Below, one piece after another: positions 1 through 12,456 of a stretch of DNA of 64,000 nucleotides. Position numbers and translations under genes: made by a program. Position 1 is the stretch's first letter, and the number at the start of each line of letters is the position of its first letter. This DNA is from Piscicola geometra (Eukaryota; Annelida; Clitellata; Hirudinida; Piscicolidae), in NCBI GenBank assembly GCA_943735955.1, contig OX030955.1, forward strand, positions 8,778,769 to 8,842,768. The letters are read 5' to 3'. Below the pieces are notes generated by a model. The model was not told where the DNA came from. It did not search any database and was given only the letters and a program-made list of their open reading frames with translations.

Positions 1-3000
1 TGCAACAGCTAAGACCAGCATCAGCTCCTATAAGAGCCGGTGCCAGTATAATCATGCGAGTGTATGCTTGTTGTGTGACGGCTGATGCAGGTGAATTAAA
101 GCAGCTAGTTGAAGATTTGGACTCTGACGGTGTTCAAAGATCTTGTGGTGGTACTGATAGTGATGTTCTTAAAGATTTTGCATCAACTCTTGATGATGTG
201 AGTGTTTAAGTTGTTGCGAGAGAAAGAGATGTTGATGAAGGATTAAAAATTATGGGGTTTTGTACTTTTTTCATTTTGTTTCATCTTGTCTTAAACTTCA
301 TGTTTTTTTATCCACCATATCTATTGAAATTTGAAGTAAATAATCGATTATTAAACTCAAATCACCAGTTTTCTCAAAATTTCACTTCGATCCCGCCAAC
401 GGAGCTTTTGAAAGACCTGGGACTCACTCGTAAGTGTTTAGTTTCAAAAAACGTGTAGAACAGATTTATTTCTGTTAGCGTGAATGGTAAAAAATCTCAA
501 TTGAAACTTGTTACATCTTTTACACTATTGTTAGATCCATGATATAAATCAATAAACCTGAAATAATTATTTTAAATAATTATTTTAACTTTTTCATTCT
601 TCCAGCACCCACTGCCCCCTCTCCTTCTGGAGTACCTGGTGTGTTGCTAGGGGAGTGCATATGCAGGGGAGACCCCCACTTTCTCACCTTTGATGGCATC
701 AACGTTGATTACCACGGCGCGTGTGAGGTGGTGATGGTGGAGGGAGCCACAAAAGCTGGAAACTTTTCTATTTCAGTTACAAGCGTGAACCTTAATGGTG
801 AAAACAATTTATTTTATTAAATATTTCATTCAAAAACAAAACTTCCCAACTTAATTACATCTAAATGCATTAATTTCAGATAACAAGAATTTTGCCAAAG
901 TTTCTAACCTCAAGATACAGTACTCAGGCTGGAAGGTAACTATAGGTGCGTTGAGCATCCCAGACGGTCCTCTCTTTGCTATGGTAAGTTACTGTTTTAG
1001 ACATTCTTCAATTACTGTGGATAAAAATTAACAAATTTTTCAAGTTACATCATAACTCATCTTCTCTGCCAGCTGAATGATGCAGCGATTGAAGCACCAT
1101 ATTCTAGTGGCAGACTGTCAATAGCACAAACACACGATAGTCTCATTTTAACTTCTTCGGACAACAATCTTTTGGTGTCCTTCTCAACCGACTCCAAAAT
1201 CAGCGTTCAAATACCCAACGCCTTGTCTGGAAAGGTTTTTCTAGATTTTATATTTCTAATTTTTTGTTGTTGTCGGTTTTAACCACAGAGCATCATGGGA
1301 CGATCACCAATATTCTATTATATTTTAATAGAATTTCTCTGAAGGTAAATGTGTTATCAGATGGGTTAATACGAAACACTGCACGCAGGTACGAGGCTTA
1401 TGTGGCGACTTCAACGGAAGTCCTTACAACGACTTGACGACAAGGGATGGTCAAAATATGACAGGAAAGCTGGAGGCTGGTCGGATCGTTGGAGACAGTT
1501 TTGTGGTTCCTTCTGAAACGTGAGAAGACTTTTTTATGAATTAGTTTTAATCGTTTGAAAAAAATTATTTTTATATTCATTTATCTGTCTATTTTTTTAT
1601 ATGTTCACCTCATTCATTTATTTTTTTACAAATTAATCGTTCCAACAGAGGAATTGAAGCATGCATGGCTCCAAGACCCTCTAGTGTACAGTGCGGTGCA
1701 GGAGTTTTGGCATTGGAGTACAAGTGTCAAGCGATGAAGATTGTCAATGGCAGCTTTGCCGATTGTCTCAAAAAAGTTTCAAATTCAAAATAAATTTATT
1801 TTAAAAAACAAAAACAAAAATGTAGTTAAATTTTAAAAATACTTTTTGTATTTTTAAACCTAATCATAATCCCATCGATTTCCCATATTTCCAGGTCGAT
1901 CCAGGTCTTGTGAACATCTTCGTAGACAACTGTCTTTCAGACCTGAGACTTTCCTGTGATCCCTCGGTCATAGAAACCACCTTGGCGGAGTTTTCATCGG
2001 TGTGTTTCATGCAGCATTCAGTGCCTCCTGGAGACTGGAGAGAGAAACTGAATTTACGTTGGGCTATGAAGTTTTTGATTTATAGAATAATTGAATCAGT
2101 TTTTTGTATAATAGAAAGATTAACTTCAAAAAATGTGTTGAAAAATTAATGATTTGAAACTTGATTGGACTAATATGTAACTTGAAAACAATTATTTCAC
2201 TACTCTCAGCTTGCACCTGCACTGAAGGTAGAGTATGTCTTGCTCAAGGATCCACATGTCTCGCCACAGACTCACCCACCGATCCTCCCACTCCTTGTCC
2301 TTTCCCTGATGATGTAGACGTGTGTCTTTGCCCCTCTAGGATGGTCTTCTTCGATGGAAAATGCGTTTCAACGACGGAGATAGGCTGTCGGGACGATGAT
2401 GGAAACACTAGACAAGTTTGTAGCACTTGGTGTGGAATGGTTGTTAGCGTGGAAAAAATTTAAACAAGTATTATCTCAATGAAATAATTCCATGCACCGA
2501 TGTAGGTAGGAGAAGCATGGCTTAGTAACGACTGCAGCCTTCTCTTCTCATGTGAGGCTGGAGGCACGGTGCTATCAGAGGTCTACGCGTGTCCCAACAG
2601 TGGAGCCTGCAACGTTGGCAAGTGCTCTGGTGAGTGAAACAAAAATATTTTTTTTTAAACATTTAAATTTAATTAATATAAATTTCATAGTGACTTTTAA
2701 TGTAATGTTAACATAATTTTGTGCTTTTGAACTTATAAAAAGTAATAAAAATTATTAAGTGGGTCTTAAGCTTAAACGCGTCTGCAGCTTTCTATAAAAT
2801 AAAATTGTGTTATTTGTTTTGTGATAAATTATGAAAAAATAGCAATAAAAAGTAATAAGTACACGCAATCCACTCAGTATGTCCTTTGGACCCTTGTGAG
2901 GGTGGCTCTGTATGCCTCGAGAACACTCTTTGCTCCTCCAAGCCCACTGAACGTTTGTTTGAGTTGCAGATTTAACATTTAACTTTTTTAATTTTTTTTT

Positions 3001-6000
3001 CAAGGTTTATGAAATGCTTTGTTGGAGTTTTAGTTATATTTTAAAACTTTTATTTTAATTATTTGTACTCACTCTTTTTCATGTTGCTGAGAAGGTTGTT
3101 ACTGGAAGAAAATAGTAGGGGCTGCTGCTGTAGTTACAAAAGACTTGCAGGTCAGTGACATGCTGTGAAAAAATAGAATTTTAGTATTCATTCGACCTAT
3201 TTTCTACACATCATCTAACCACACAGGCATCGAGTCTATCCGAATGTTTCCACGCATGCTCGGTTGCTTCAGAGCCTGCCTGCTCCGCCTTCGGCTGGAG
3301 ACAGGCAGATGGCGATGGATCAAAGTGCAAACAAGTGCTTTCTAGAGTGAAGCTTCGTGGTGTGGATCATCAATCAGCTTCTCAGCTTACCACAGACCCC
3401 CCTCTGCCGCTTGGAATTGAGAAAGATGACAGCACAACTCTCTATGTATGGAAATGCATTGGTTAGAGTGAAATACTTTTTAATTCATTTTCGTGTAGTT
3501 TGTGAATTTTGGAATTTTTAAATGAGATTAGTTATTAAACTGAATATACCTTTATTTCACTCATTTACCAACGCAGGTAGCAATGGTTGCAGCTGTGATG
3601 GGGGAGATGACTGTGGTGAGGCTGGTGAGGGGCCTCTTCCTTATGTGTGCAAGTGTCAGAAAGGCAGACAAGGACCAAACTGTGCAGAAGGTTTGTGTTT
3701 TAAATTTATCTATTAGTCGCTGGGCAGTTTGCATAGTTTCATAAAATGATTTTTTTCTAATTGTTGTTTCTAAGCTTTCTTATCATTCCTATCAATTTCC
3801 AAATAGTGTCAGGCACATGTGAGTTTTTAAACAACGGGACCGTTAAGACATTTGACGGTGCTGAGTTGAACTACAGAGGAAGCTGCAAGGTGATTGCTTT
3901 AGAAATAGCATCTACCATCTTCGAGCCTGTCATTCAAGTTATAGTCCAAAGTCCTCAAGGACCAGATTTGAAAGGACAAGATGGCTCAGCGAGAAGTTTT
4001 GAAATATCTTTCAAGGGAAGTCGTTACCGTCTGATGACTGATGGAGGTTGCACTCCGAAGGTGGAAAAACTTGAAGGAGACGAAAAACCAACAAAAATGA
4101 ACTCTGATTTCAAGAACGCTGAGTTTGAACTGGAACTGAAAGGCCGAAGTATCTCGTTCGGCACTCCTGCAGGCTTCAAAGTGGTTTTGAACTCTTTTGG
4201 ACCTGCCTACATTGAATTGCCTCCCGCCTACAAAGGAAAGAGCAAAGGACTATGTGGAAACTACGACCTCGATGATGACAATGATCTCAAACTTACAAAT
4301 AGTTCTTCAACTTTTCTGCCTGATCCAGGAAACTCTCTGGGAACATTCTACTTCCAGTCTGATGACATAAACCCAGTTTCCAAGTCTGTCTGCACTTTTC
4401 AAAAAAGATTTTTGTGGATTATAGTAGAAAAACATTATTTTAATTTCATTTTGAAAAACTTCATACACTTAATTTCAATTTTTATATATTTTTTCTCCCT
4501 TGAACACTCTTCTCCTTCAGCGCCTCTTGTTCAGTGGCAGACCTTCAGAAAAACAGCACATTCGACTTCCTAAACAGCACCATGCCCGCTTCATGTGCCT
4601 TCCTAACCAGCCCACAAGGACCTTTCGGCAAACTGGTGTTGGATCGGGCAAACTCTGAACTGGTTGCTGATGTGGAGTTTCAGTGCAGACAAGGAGTCAA
4701 TGCCAGTGGGGGTTCTGACCAGGGTGTCTGCATGGCTTATGCTACTTTGGCCGATGAATTTGCCTTGAAAGTTGGAGAAACTGTGCAGTTTGACTGGAGA
4801 ACTGTCTTTGGATGCCGTAAGTGGTGGTTGTGGAAGATACACAATAGGGAGCGGGGATGGCTTAGATGGTAGACGTCGGACTTGCAACTTAAAGGTCGCC
4901 TGTTCGAATCCCTGATAGGCAACCGTGAACTATCATATACCTAGTGTATATGATGCAGTGTTTGCGACTTATGCATTGAAAGATGTGTACGTCGTGTGGA
5001 GTGGCGTCTCGGCGCATAAGGACCATGGTTTCTAGAGCCATTGTAACATGGCCTGCGTCTGTCAAGCTGTGAACGATATAGACTATAAGAAAAAAATATA
5101 TAAAAAAGTTTTACATTATCAACGTTTAAATGGATATTTCAGTTAATTTGAAAAACAGTTTGATGTTATAACTACTTGAGAATTTACTGATTTTTTCAAA
5201 TGAATTATAAACCCATCAATGCCTACCCACAGCATGCGTGTGTGATCCTGGTTTCAAATGCGCATTCAGTGCTTCTAGTTGCCAGCCCACCTGTAGTGAC
5301 CCTCTAGCCTCTGCCTCTTGCGATCAGCCCAACCTCCCTTACTTGTGTGTGTGTCCAGAAGGGAAGGTTCTTAGTGCGGGTGTGTGCGTGAATGTGGAGT
5401 CTTGTGGATGTGAAGATTCTGACGGAGCTCCGAGAAAGGTAAGTTGGGTGAATTGAGTTCTCAGTCATTCAAAAGCATCAATTTTTTTATACATAAGACA
5501 TTGAATAATTCAGCTTTAATTTAATTACACTTTAAACATTTTTTCACTTTTTAATTTAATTACAACTTCAACATCTTTTTACTTTTTACTTTTTTCAACC
5601 AGTTTGAAACAAATTTCAGGTTTCCGAAGAATGGCTGAGTGCCGACTGTTTGACGAAGTACACGTGTCAAACGAACAAGAGTGTGACCGATGAGGACAAC
5701 ACGTGTGGCGATGGAAGAGCCTGCAGGAATGGAGTGTGCTCGGGTAAGTCTTTTTTAAAATTTTATATTGACTTTTTTCTGTAGATGTTAACATGATGTT
5801 TGTATTATCGTTTAGAATGTTACAAAGTTATTTATTCTAGATATTAAAGGAAAGTTCAACGACGCCATTAACTAACTCTCGACAATTGACAGTTTGTGCA
5901 GTGAGTAACCCGTGTCAAAATGGTGGTGTGTGTTTGGACGTTGATGGTGGTGCAGACGTGAAGTGCAGATGTCCACCTGGCATCTCTGGACACTTGTGCC

Positions 6001-8730
6001 AGTATGGTGAGTAGGTTTACAAAGATTTTGTGTACAATGAGTAAGTGTACAAAGAAGCTTGAATGTTAACGTTTGAAAAGATAACCTTTAAAGGTATATA
6101 TTTTCAAATAATTAATAAAATTATTTTTTAAAATATATTTTACAACATTAAACTTCCATAACTCACAGATGACATGCTTACATGCTCAGCTCTCGGAAAC
6201 GGTCACATTTTGACATTCGACCAGGCTCAGATCAATGCAGGGTTGGACTGTAAAGTTCTTTTCGCCAAATCCATTCCTCCCCAGTCCCTCTTCAGCGTCT
6301 CAGGACAAGCCATGAGAACTTCAAGTTCAGTTTACAAGCTCAAAAAAATACATATTTCGGTGGGGCGAGATCACTTTGCATTGGAAATGACGTCTTTGGA
6401 GAAGATGAATAGCTTTGTCGAAACTTCTGTTAGTATATTTTTTTTTAAATTTACGACTTTCATTATAAATTTAAATTGCATTATTCAATAGATACTGGCT
6501 TTTAATTAGGTCATCATCAACGCCATCCTTTACAACCCTTGACATCCCATCAACACAACCGCTCACCTCGAACTCATCTCATTTAAAACTTTCTTAATCG
6601 AGATCATATTAATACCTTGATAAATTCTCCAACCTACCCCTTAAATTTTGATTTTGGTTATTCGAATTTAGTGAGACGTGTTCGATGAATCTAGTTTTAA
6701 ACAAAGCGATTTCTTTTCATAAAACCAACAACCCCACCAACAATAAAAACAGATTGAAGTCAAACCAGTGGAGCTACCAGTGACGTTGGGTGGAACGATG
6801 ATTGAAGCAATCAATGGCTTACCAGTTCTCAGCACGAGTTTTGGCCTGGAAGTGACGTTCAAGAGCTCCGAGGTGACCATCCGCTTGCCCACCTCTTTCA
6901 ACGGAGCTCTGAAGGGGATGTGCGGTAACGGGGATGGCAATGCTACCAACGACTATGGTCTAGTGGATGAGGCTGATGGCACGCTCAAAGTTAAAGCCAG
7001 TCTTGATAAAAACTCAACGGAGTTTGGTAATGCGCTAGCTGATTACTATATTCTTTCCGACTCTGAATTAACAAAGCCTCAGTGAGTTTTGCATTTTTTT
7101 TTCATAATTTTTATTAAAACAATGTTCACTTAATTATTGAACATATTTAATATTAATAATAATAATATACACGAATATTCATAACTTTGAAGTATATAAA
7201 TAATAAAAGTAACTTTCTATGCATATATTATATCTTTTAAAATAATCTCTAATTAGGTGCACTCCTATTGATGAAAGACCTCCACTGTCTCCAAACTCCA
7301 CCTTCCCCACGTTTCCTTCCCCTCCACCTGCTAATGCGTCTTATCCTGGTCAGTCAATCTTTTTATTCTTTCATATTCTGATGATGCAATGATCGCCAAA
7401 CCATTCTGAATCTGAACGAACACGTTTAAGTAGCCAAGTTGTCCTTCTATTCAACGGGAAGTGCACATGCACTTATTATTTTTATTCAACTTTTTCACCA
7501 AGTTCCAACAATAGCTCTTGCTCTACCACAACCAACCACACCAGAACCTCCATGTGGATACACGACCACACAACTTAGAACTGCAGCACTCAAATGTTCT
7601 AGCCTTTTGAATTCCAACGGTGAACTTAAAAACAAAATTATTTATAAAGCACTGTATTTTCAATATTTGGTAACAATTTTAAAATCTTCATTAAAACTTT
7701 TTAGTAAGAAATCTTCTAAATTAAAAAAAAACATTTTAGGGGAGTTTAAAGATTGTTTCACTGAGGATCCAGATCTGATCAGTACAAGAACCCTATGGTG
7801 TATGATGGATGTGGTGACGATGTGTGAGCCATTGTTAGTGGAAGTGACGGTTGAAGCTGTGGCTGAAAGATGTCAAGATTTAGGAAAACCTGTAGACTGG
7901 AGTGAACTTGTAGATGAAAGTACGTTTGAAATTCTGAATCTTCGCCAATCATTGTTGTCTATTCTTATTTAAAAACCCTAAAAACTTTAAAATCTTCTCA
8001 AAACTTTGAACACTTATTACTCTTTTCCGAACAACACAGAGCCTACCTGTCCCGTGAGTGGCATGATATTCATCGAAAAGGATAAGACTTCTCCGTGCAC
8101 AGACACGTGTGGCAACCCTGAGGCCTCCAACAACTGTGCCTTGCCTGACCAAGCGGGGCTTTGCTCGTGCCCTTCCACCCATGTATGTTAGGCTTTGAAA
8201 GGCTGTGGAGAAATTCGATAAATAAAAATTATTTAAAAAAGTAAAGTTAACTTAGATATGGGTTGTCTATTTTTCTTTTTTGGAGTTTAAATAACATATT
8301 TAAGATTATTTATAATATTTTTGCGTTAGAAACTGATTCTAGTTTTTTAATACTAAAATTATCTAATGGCCGCTCCCGAAGGTTATGAGTGGAAACGAGT
8401 GCATACCACGTGACAAGTGTGGCTGCGTTACTTCCACCGGAAACGAGACTCCGGTGAGATGCTCCATTATTCCACCAACTTTTTTATACCTATTAGAATC
8501 AATTAATACTATTTATATACTATTTCTATTATATACTGTTTAATAACTATTTATTTAACTTATTAATGTTTAACATTATTTTTTAACTGTATTCTGTTAA
8601 TAAAATACAAACGACTGAACAGGTGGGAGGGGTGTGGTTCGAAGAGGGTTGCAAGGTGAAGAACACATGTGAAGGGCCTAGCAGGGTAAAAAAACAAGAT
8701 GGCGGTGGTTGCTCTCAATGCGACAAATGA
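1..8730 (+). CDS. Large secreted vWD/C8/TIL/EGF multidomain protein, 5'-partial
   Basis: 27 exons are in frame to a TGA at 8728-8730 (1520 residues in the window): 1-197, 370-430, 606-797, 880-983, 1073-1234, 1389-1519, 1649-1775, 1895-2057, 2210-2415, 2506-2629, 2878-2952, 3095-3150, 3227-3461, 3577-3690, 3807-4383, 4521-4816, 5233-5438, 5620-5743, 5893-6006, 6169-6428, 6753-7081, 7257-7348, 7503-7619, 7740-7919, 8040-8182, 8382-8453, 8623-8730. There are three vWD units (start CRGDPHFLTFDG; closing motifs CGDFNG, CGNYDLDDDND, CGNGDGNATND), each followed by a C8-like Cys block and a TIL block. A PAN/apple-like Cys segment (3095-3461) and EGF-like modules (3577-3690, 5893-6006) lie between them. 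The layout resembles zonadhesin, IgGFc-binding protein or hemocytin-type extracellular glycoproteins. No C-terminal cystine knot is visible. The N-terminus lies before the window. Domain calls are from motifs; the exact family name is not assigned. Confidence 0.88.
606..2415 (+). other. First vWD-C8-TIL unit of the partial glycoprotein
   Basis: The vWD domain runs over exons 606-797 to 1389-1519. It starts with CICRGDPHFLTFDG and contains VRGLCGDFNGSPYNDL, the usual calcium-binding and CG(D/N) region. The C8 domain covers 1649-1775 and 1895-2057, including the VDPGLVNIFVDNC segment. The TIL block is 2210-2415. This is the best conserved of the three units. Confidence 0.8.
3807..5438 (+). other. 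Second vWD-C8-TIL unit
   Basis: One long exon (3807-4383) carries almost the whole vWD domain, ending near KGLCGNYDLDDDNDLKL. The C8 domain is in 4521-4816 and the TIL block in 5233-5438. The donor after the vWD exon is inferred as AA|GTCTGT at 4383/4384, because only that phase joins to the C8 frame. A SINE fills much of the intron at 4817-5232. Confidence 0.78.
4850..5098 (+). mobile_element. tRNA-derived SINE in an intron of the vWD gene
   Basis: A tRNA-like head starts near 4852. It has an A box (TGGCTTAGATGG) and a B box inside GCCTGTTCGAATCCC about 45 bases downstream, followed by a CAAC-like end. A non-tRNA body of about 170 bases continues to an A-rich tail near 5085-5098. This is pol III promoter architecture followed by a tail, in the same orientation as the host gene. 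The borders are approximate and no clear target duplication was found. It differs in sequence from the two SINEs near 51.2 and 63.6 kb. Confidence 0.7.
6169..8453 (+). other. Third, divergent vWD-C8-TIL unit
   Basis: The vWD domain is split over 6169-6428 and 6753-7081 (CSALGNGHILTFDQ; GMCGNGDGNATNDYGL). A Pro/Ser/Thr-rich linker follows (7257-7348, 7503-7619), then a C8-like exon 7740-7919 with few cysteines, and a TIL pair 8040-8182 and 8382-8453. It is less canonical than the first two units. Confidence 0.68.
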
Positions 8731-9958
8731 TGCTTCATGTGTTGACCCCTTAGAAGCTTTCGGAGAATAATATAATAAGATAATATATTAATAGAGGCAT
8801 TCAAACATCTCACCACTGAACTTGGCTTTAAAGTATTTAAAATTTAAAGAATTGAATACACTTTTTATTTAATTTTTGGATATTATCTGAGATGAATTTA
8901 CTCCATGGCAAATGCTTGATTGGTTTGCAATGATTCGTCTTTTCAAATGGCTTATACAGTATAACTTATATAACTTAGTATAAGTTATACTAATCTGAAA
9001 TATTTGCTTAACTCCTATCTGTTAACTTAAATATTAGTAACTTGAATAAATAACTCCCATTTGGATTCCATTGGACATTCTCGAAGACATCATAATTTAA
9101 GTGATAAAACACACTTTATAGTCTTTAAAACATTTATATGTTTATATAAATATATAATTATAATAATAATATGATAATTATCATATTATTATATTTATAG
9201 AATAAAAAGTCAAAAAATTAAATATATACACGCCTAAATAACGGTAATCCTAGAAAAGTCACAGTAACTGCAGTGACTAAGGTTTCCACAGCTTGAGGTT
9301 TCAATCATATTTTTTGGTCGGTGCGTGCTTCCAATGGCGACCTTATCACTGGTAACAGCCATACGGACTTTCGGGACAGAAGAGTAGCAAATGAAGTGGC
9401 GAAATTTGTTACATCTCTTCAAGTACTTTGGCTGGGCTCCAAGTTTTCAGTTCAGAGATTTTTTGTGTGAATAAAACTTTATTAAACTCATGTTTGAAAT
9501 GATTCTATTTCTTTCCTAATTAGTAAGCAAGTTTAAACGCCAATAATGAGTAGTTTGTCTTTTTCTGATTCAGAATGCGAATAAAATTTCTTTCATGAAC
9601 AAGAACGACAAAAGACTAACAGGCGTTAATCCTTTCATGGAGCCCGACACTGGGTCTTTTGTTGAGTTAACTATTTCAAAGTTAAGCGATTCTGTGTCAT
9701 GATCCCTATAGTCTATATGACGGTTACCTTTTATATATCTTTGATATATTTTTTCTCAATGACTAATCATTCGTGACAAGGCGTGTGGATGATTAAGTCA
9801 AAGATTACACATTCCATTGTTTTCTGTTCTTATATAAGAGAAACGAGTCGAAACTATAAGCAGTCAACTTTGAAATTCTCAAGTTCTTTTTCTAATCATA
9901 CCAAAGTGTAACAATATTTTCATATTTTACGTTTAAATCATTTTAAAAGACTTAGAGA
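8731..9958. other. Intergenic AT-rich stretch, no gene seen
   Basis: This separates the stop of the vWD gene from the next start codon. It holds AT-rich runs and small inverted TA-rich repeats around 8960-9000 and 9170-9190. Short open frames here lack splice context or recognisable motifs. The last ~130 bases are the promoter and 5' UTR of the next gene. Confidence 0.6.
9831..9838 (+). promoter_or_regulatory. TATA box of the exon-duplicated secreted protein gene
   Basis: TATATAAG lies 128 bases before the start codon at 9959, which leaves about 100 bases of 5' UTR. No other TATA-like site is as well placed. The transcription start itself is inferred. Confidence 0.5.
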
Positions 9959-11378
9959 ATGTTTTTGAATTTAGTTGTTGTGTTGGTGGTTTTCAGTGCT
10001 GTGACACTGGCTCATCCTGGAGTGAGTTTCCATTTACTTCGTAAAAAATTTAACGCAAAAGTTAATAAATAATGAAATTTAATTTTGTTTATTAAAAGAG
10101 CTTTTTTTATATTTACATTTAGAAGAATACTTTTTTTAATATAATAAACTTTTTTACAAACTTTAATATTGATTTCCAGATTACCGAGAAGAGAGAATCA
10201 AGGTCTCCTAAGGACGTCTCCCGTCAACCACCTCGTGACGACTTCACCCGTCCTTCTCTCCCTGCAGGAATTACCTTGCCTCCCTTTCCCGCAGGCGTTT
10301 CTCCTCCTCCTCACATCATCGACCTTCTAATTTGCCTCTTCAACCACACCGATGTTCCCAAAGATTTTGACTTCAGTCCTGCCGCCTTTGAGAAACTCTT
10401 TAAACAGCTTAATTCTTCAGTTGACGACATTCTTTGCCTTAACGAAAATAACGACAAATCTTCGCCCCCTCGCCGTCCCACCACGATGAAGCCCACCAGG
10501 AACCCTACAAAGAAATATTTTACTGAAACAACAAGAAAGGTAAGAATGCTCGTGATCTTAGACTTTTGAAAGCCATTCTTATTGAAACCAGTCATCGCGA
10601 AAGACGTTCAAACTTCGCCAGTGAACTCACTATTAAGCGTACTAAATTTTCCAGTCAATTGGGATCTTTCTCGATCTTTAGTGTTTTTAAAAATTATCAT
10701 TTTAAAAAAGTAGAGATTAGCAATAATTCCAAAATAAGAATACGGCAACTGCGAAAAAAAGTTTTTTTTAAAACGGAAAAAAAAATTAACCACAAATTTT
10801 CTGTTGGTCTTACTGATCATCGAACGCAATTTTTCATAAGTTTTTCTGCCCATCTGTCGGTAAAGTCGGTAAACGACATTCCTACAGATTTTCATTATGA
10901 CTGGCATCTATTCGAATGTGCAATAAATTAATTTTTAAATAATTTATTTATTTGTGTAATTTACTATTTTTCAATGAAAAATAATCTTCTAATGAACCCA
11001 CTTTAAAACTGCAATTTTAATTTTCAGATTACCGAGAAGAGAGAATCAAGGTCTCCTAAGGACGTCTCCCGTCATCCACCTCGTGACGACTTCACCCGTC
11101 CTTCTCTCCCTGCAGGAATCACCTTGCCTCCCTTTCCCGCAGGCGTTTCCCCTCCTCCTCACATCATCGACCTTCTAATTTGCCTCTTCAACCACACCGA
11201 TGTTCCCAAAGATTTTGACTTCAGTCCTGCCGCCTTTGAGAAACTCTTTAAACAGCTTAATTCTCCAGTTGACGGCATTCTTTGCCTAAACAAAAATAAC
11301 GACAAATCTTCTCCCCCTCGCCGTCCCACCACAATGAAGCCCGCCAAGAAACCCACAAAGAAACCTTACACTGGCTAA
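9959..11378 (+). CDS. Small secreted protein with a tandemly duplicated exon
   Basis: Three exons are joined in phase 0: 9959-10021, 10180-10539, 11028-11378 (257 residues). Exon 1 encodes a clear signal peptide (MFLNLVVVLVVFSAVTLAHPG). Exons 2 and 3 are nearly identical. Each begins ITEKRESRSPKDVSR, then a Pro-rich stretch, a core with two cysteines (LLICLFNHTDVPKDFD ... ILCLN) and a Pro/Thr/Lys-rich tail. Each carries an NHT N-glycosylation site and a KR pair that could be a processing site. I recognise no family. The gene has a TATA box at 9831 and AATAAA at 11511. Exon 2 differs from exon 3 mainly in the tail, which ends YFTETTRK against KPYTG-stop. Confidence 0.85.
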
Positions 11379-11510
11379 ACTAGAAAATTTTAGAATATTG
11401 AGTCATTCTTATTGAATTTTTTCAAAACTTCTATCAAATAGTTGTATACCATTTAGCTTTGTAATTTTTTTTTCTTCGATTTTTTCATTAAACGATACTT
11501 TTTTCTAGTG

Positions 11511-11516
11511 AATAAA
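11511..11516 (+). promoter_or_regulatory. Polyadenylation signal of the exon-duplicated gene
   Basis: AATAAA lies 133 bases after the stop codon at 11376-11378, in an AT-rich 3' UTR. Confidence 0.55.
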
Positions 11517-11817
11517 GGCAATTTGAACTGCTATTTCAATATCTAAATTTTTAAATATTTTTTGTGAAAATACTATTATAGGTTTTATTTTCCTTAACTT
11601 TTATGTTTTAAAAAGAATAGTAGAAGATAAATAGGGTTTTTAACTACTTAAGAGAACATAAACTTCAAAGCCTCTCTATTTACGAAAGTTTAATCTCATT
11701 AGCTTAGATTCACAATAAAAATTGATAATCAGTAGTTTAAAATAACAAATATCACTAATATATTCCACTTTACTTCCTATTTTTTGTCGGGGTATTCATC
11801 CAAATAAACAAACTTAA

Positions 11818-11909
11818 AACCACGGCTATTTCAGCAAGTCTCTTTGAAGGCATTTGATGGCACGTGTGTGCGGTGTATGAGAATAATTAGTGTGACCCTT
11901 TGTGTGATA
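11818..11909 (+). repeat. Upstream copy of a duplicated ~90-bp block
   Basis: This block and the one at 12457-12550 share CTATTTCAGCA, CTCTTTGAAGGC, GGCACGTGTGTG, GAGAATAATT and GTGTGA.CCTTTG in the same order and orientation. A CACGTG E-box is kept in both. This copy ends at the target duplication of the MITE at 11919. Confidence 0.7.
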
Positions 11910-12157
11910 CCCATATACGGTTGTAGGTTAACTGCACCCGCGCTATATGTGTTAAATGAACCTTTGTTTTTGCGCGTTTCTTCTTAAAATGCGATTTTTC
12001 TGAAAACCCTAACTCTAACTCTAACCTTAACCCTAACTCTAACTCTAACCTTAACCCTAAATTAACGTTTTTTCAGTAAAAAAGAAGAAACGCGCAAAAA
12101 CAAAGGTGCATTTAACACATGCAGCGCGGGTGCAGTTAACCTACAACCCCCATATAC
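11910..12157. mobile_element. MITE with long inverted arms and 9-bp target duplication
   Basis: The element at 11919-12148 has imperfect inverted arms of about 70 bases, starting GGTTGTAGGTTAACTGCACC and ending with the reverse complement. It is flanked on both sides by the direct repeat CCCATATAC (11910-11918 and 12149-12157). The loop holds two copies of a 24-base telomere-like unit (12007-12030, 12031-12054) built from CCCTAA, CTCTAA and CCTTAA. A 9-bp duplication fits a Mutator-type element; this is inference. It carries no coding sequence. Confidence 0.82.
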
Positions 12158-12456
12158 CTATAGTAAGACTATATATATATGGTAATACCTTTTTAAAAAA
12201 TAGACTTTAACGGCTATATTTCTGTGGAAGTTTGGTAGTAGCAAAGCCCAAGAATTTAATCAGTGGCATTTTGAATAAATTATAATTAATATGATTCCAA
12301 AGGGTGAAAAATAGCATCGTTTTTTATACCATGCAACGCTTACAGAAATTCGTTATAATGAATCTAAAAACACATAAAATTGATAAAATCAAAGAAAAAA
12401 AGTATTCATTAACTATTAATAATTAAAGTAATATTACAAAAGCAATAAACTCTAAC

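Noticed and set aside
4850..4925. Functional tRNA gene
   Set aside because: The tRNA-like head has poor stem pairing and is followed by a SINE body and an A-rich tail.
10566..10931. Two overlapping open frames in the intron of the exon-duplicated gene
   Set aside because: They lie wholly within an intron, are low-complexity Lys/Phe-rich, and run on opposite strands of the same AT-rich segment.
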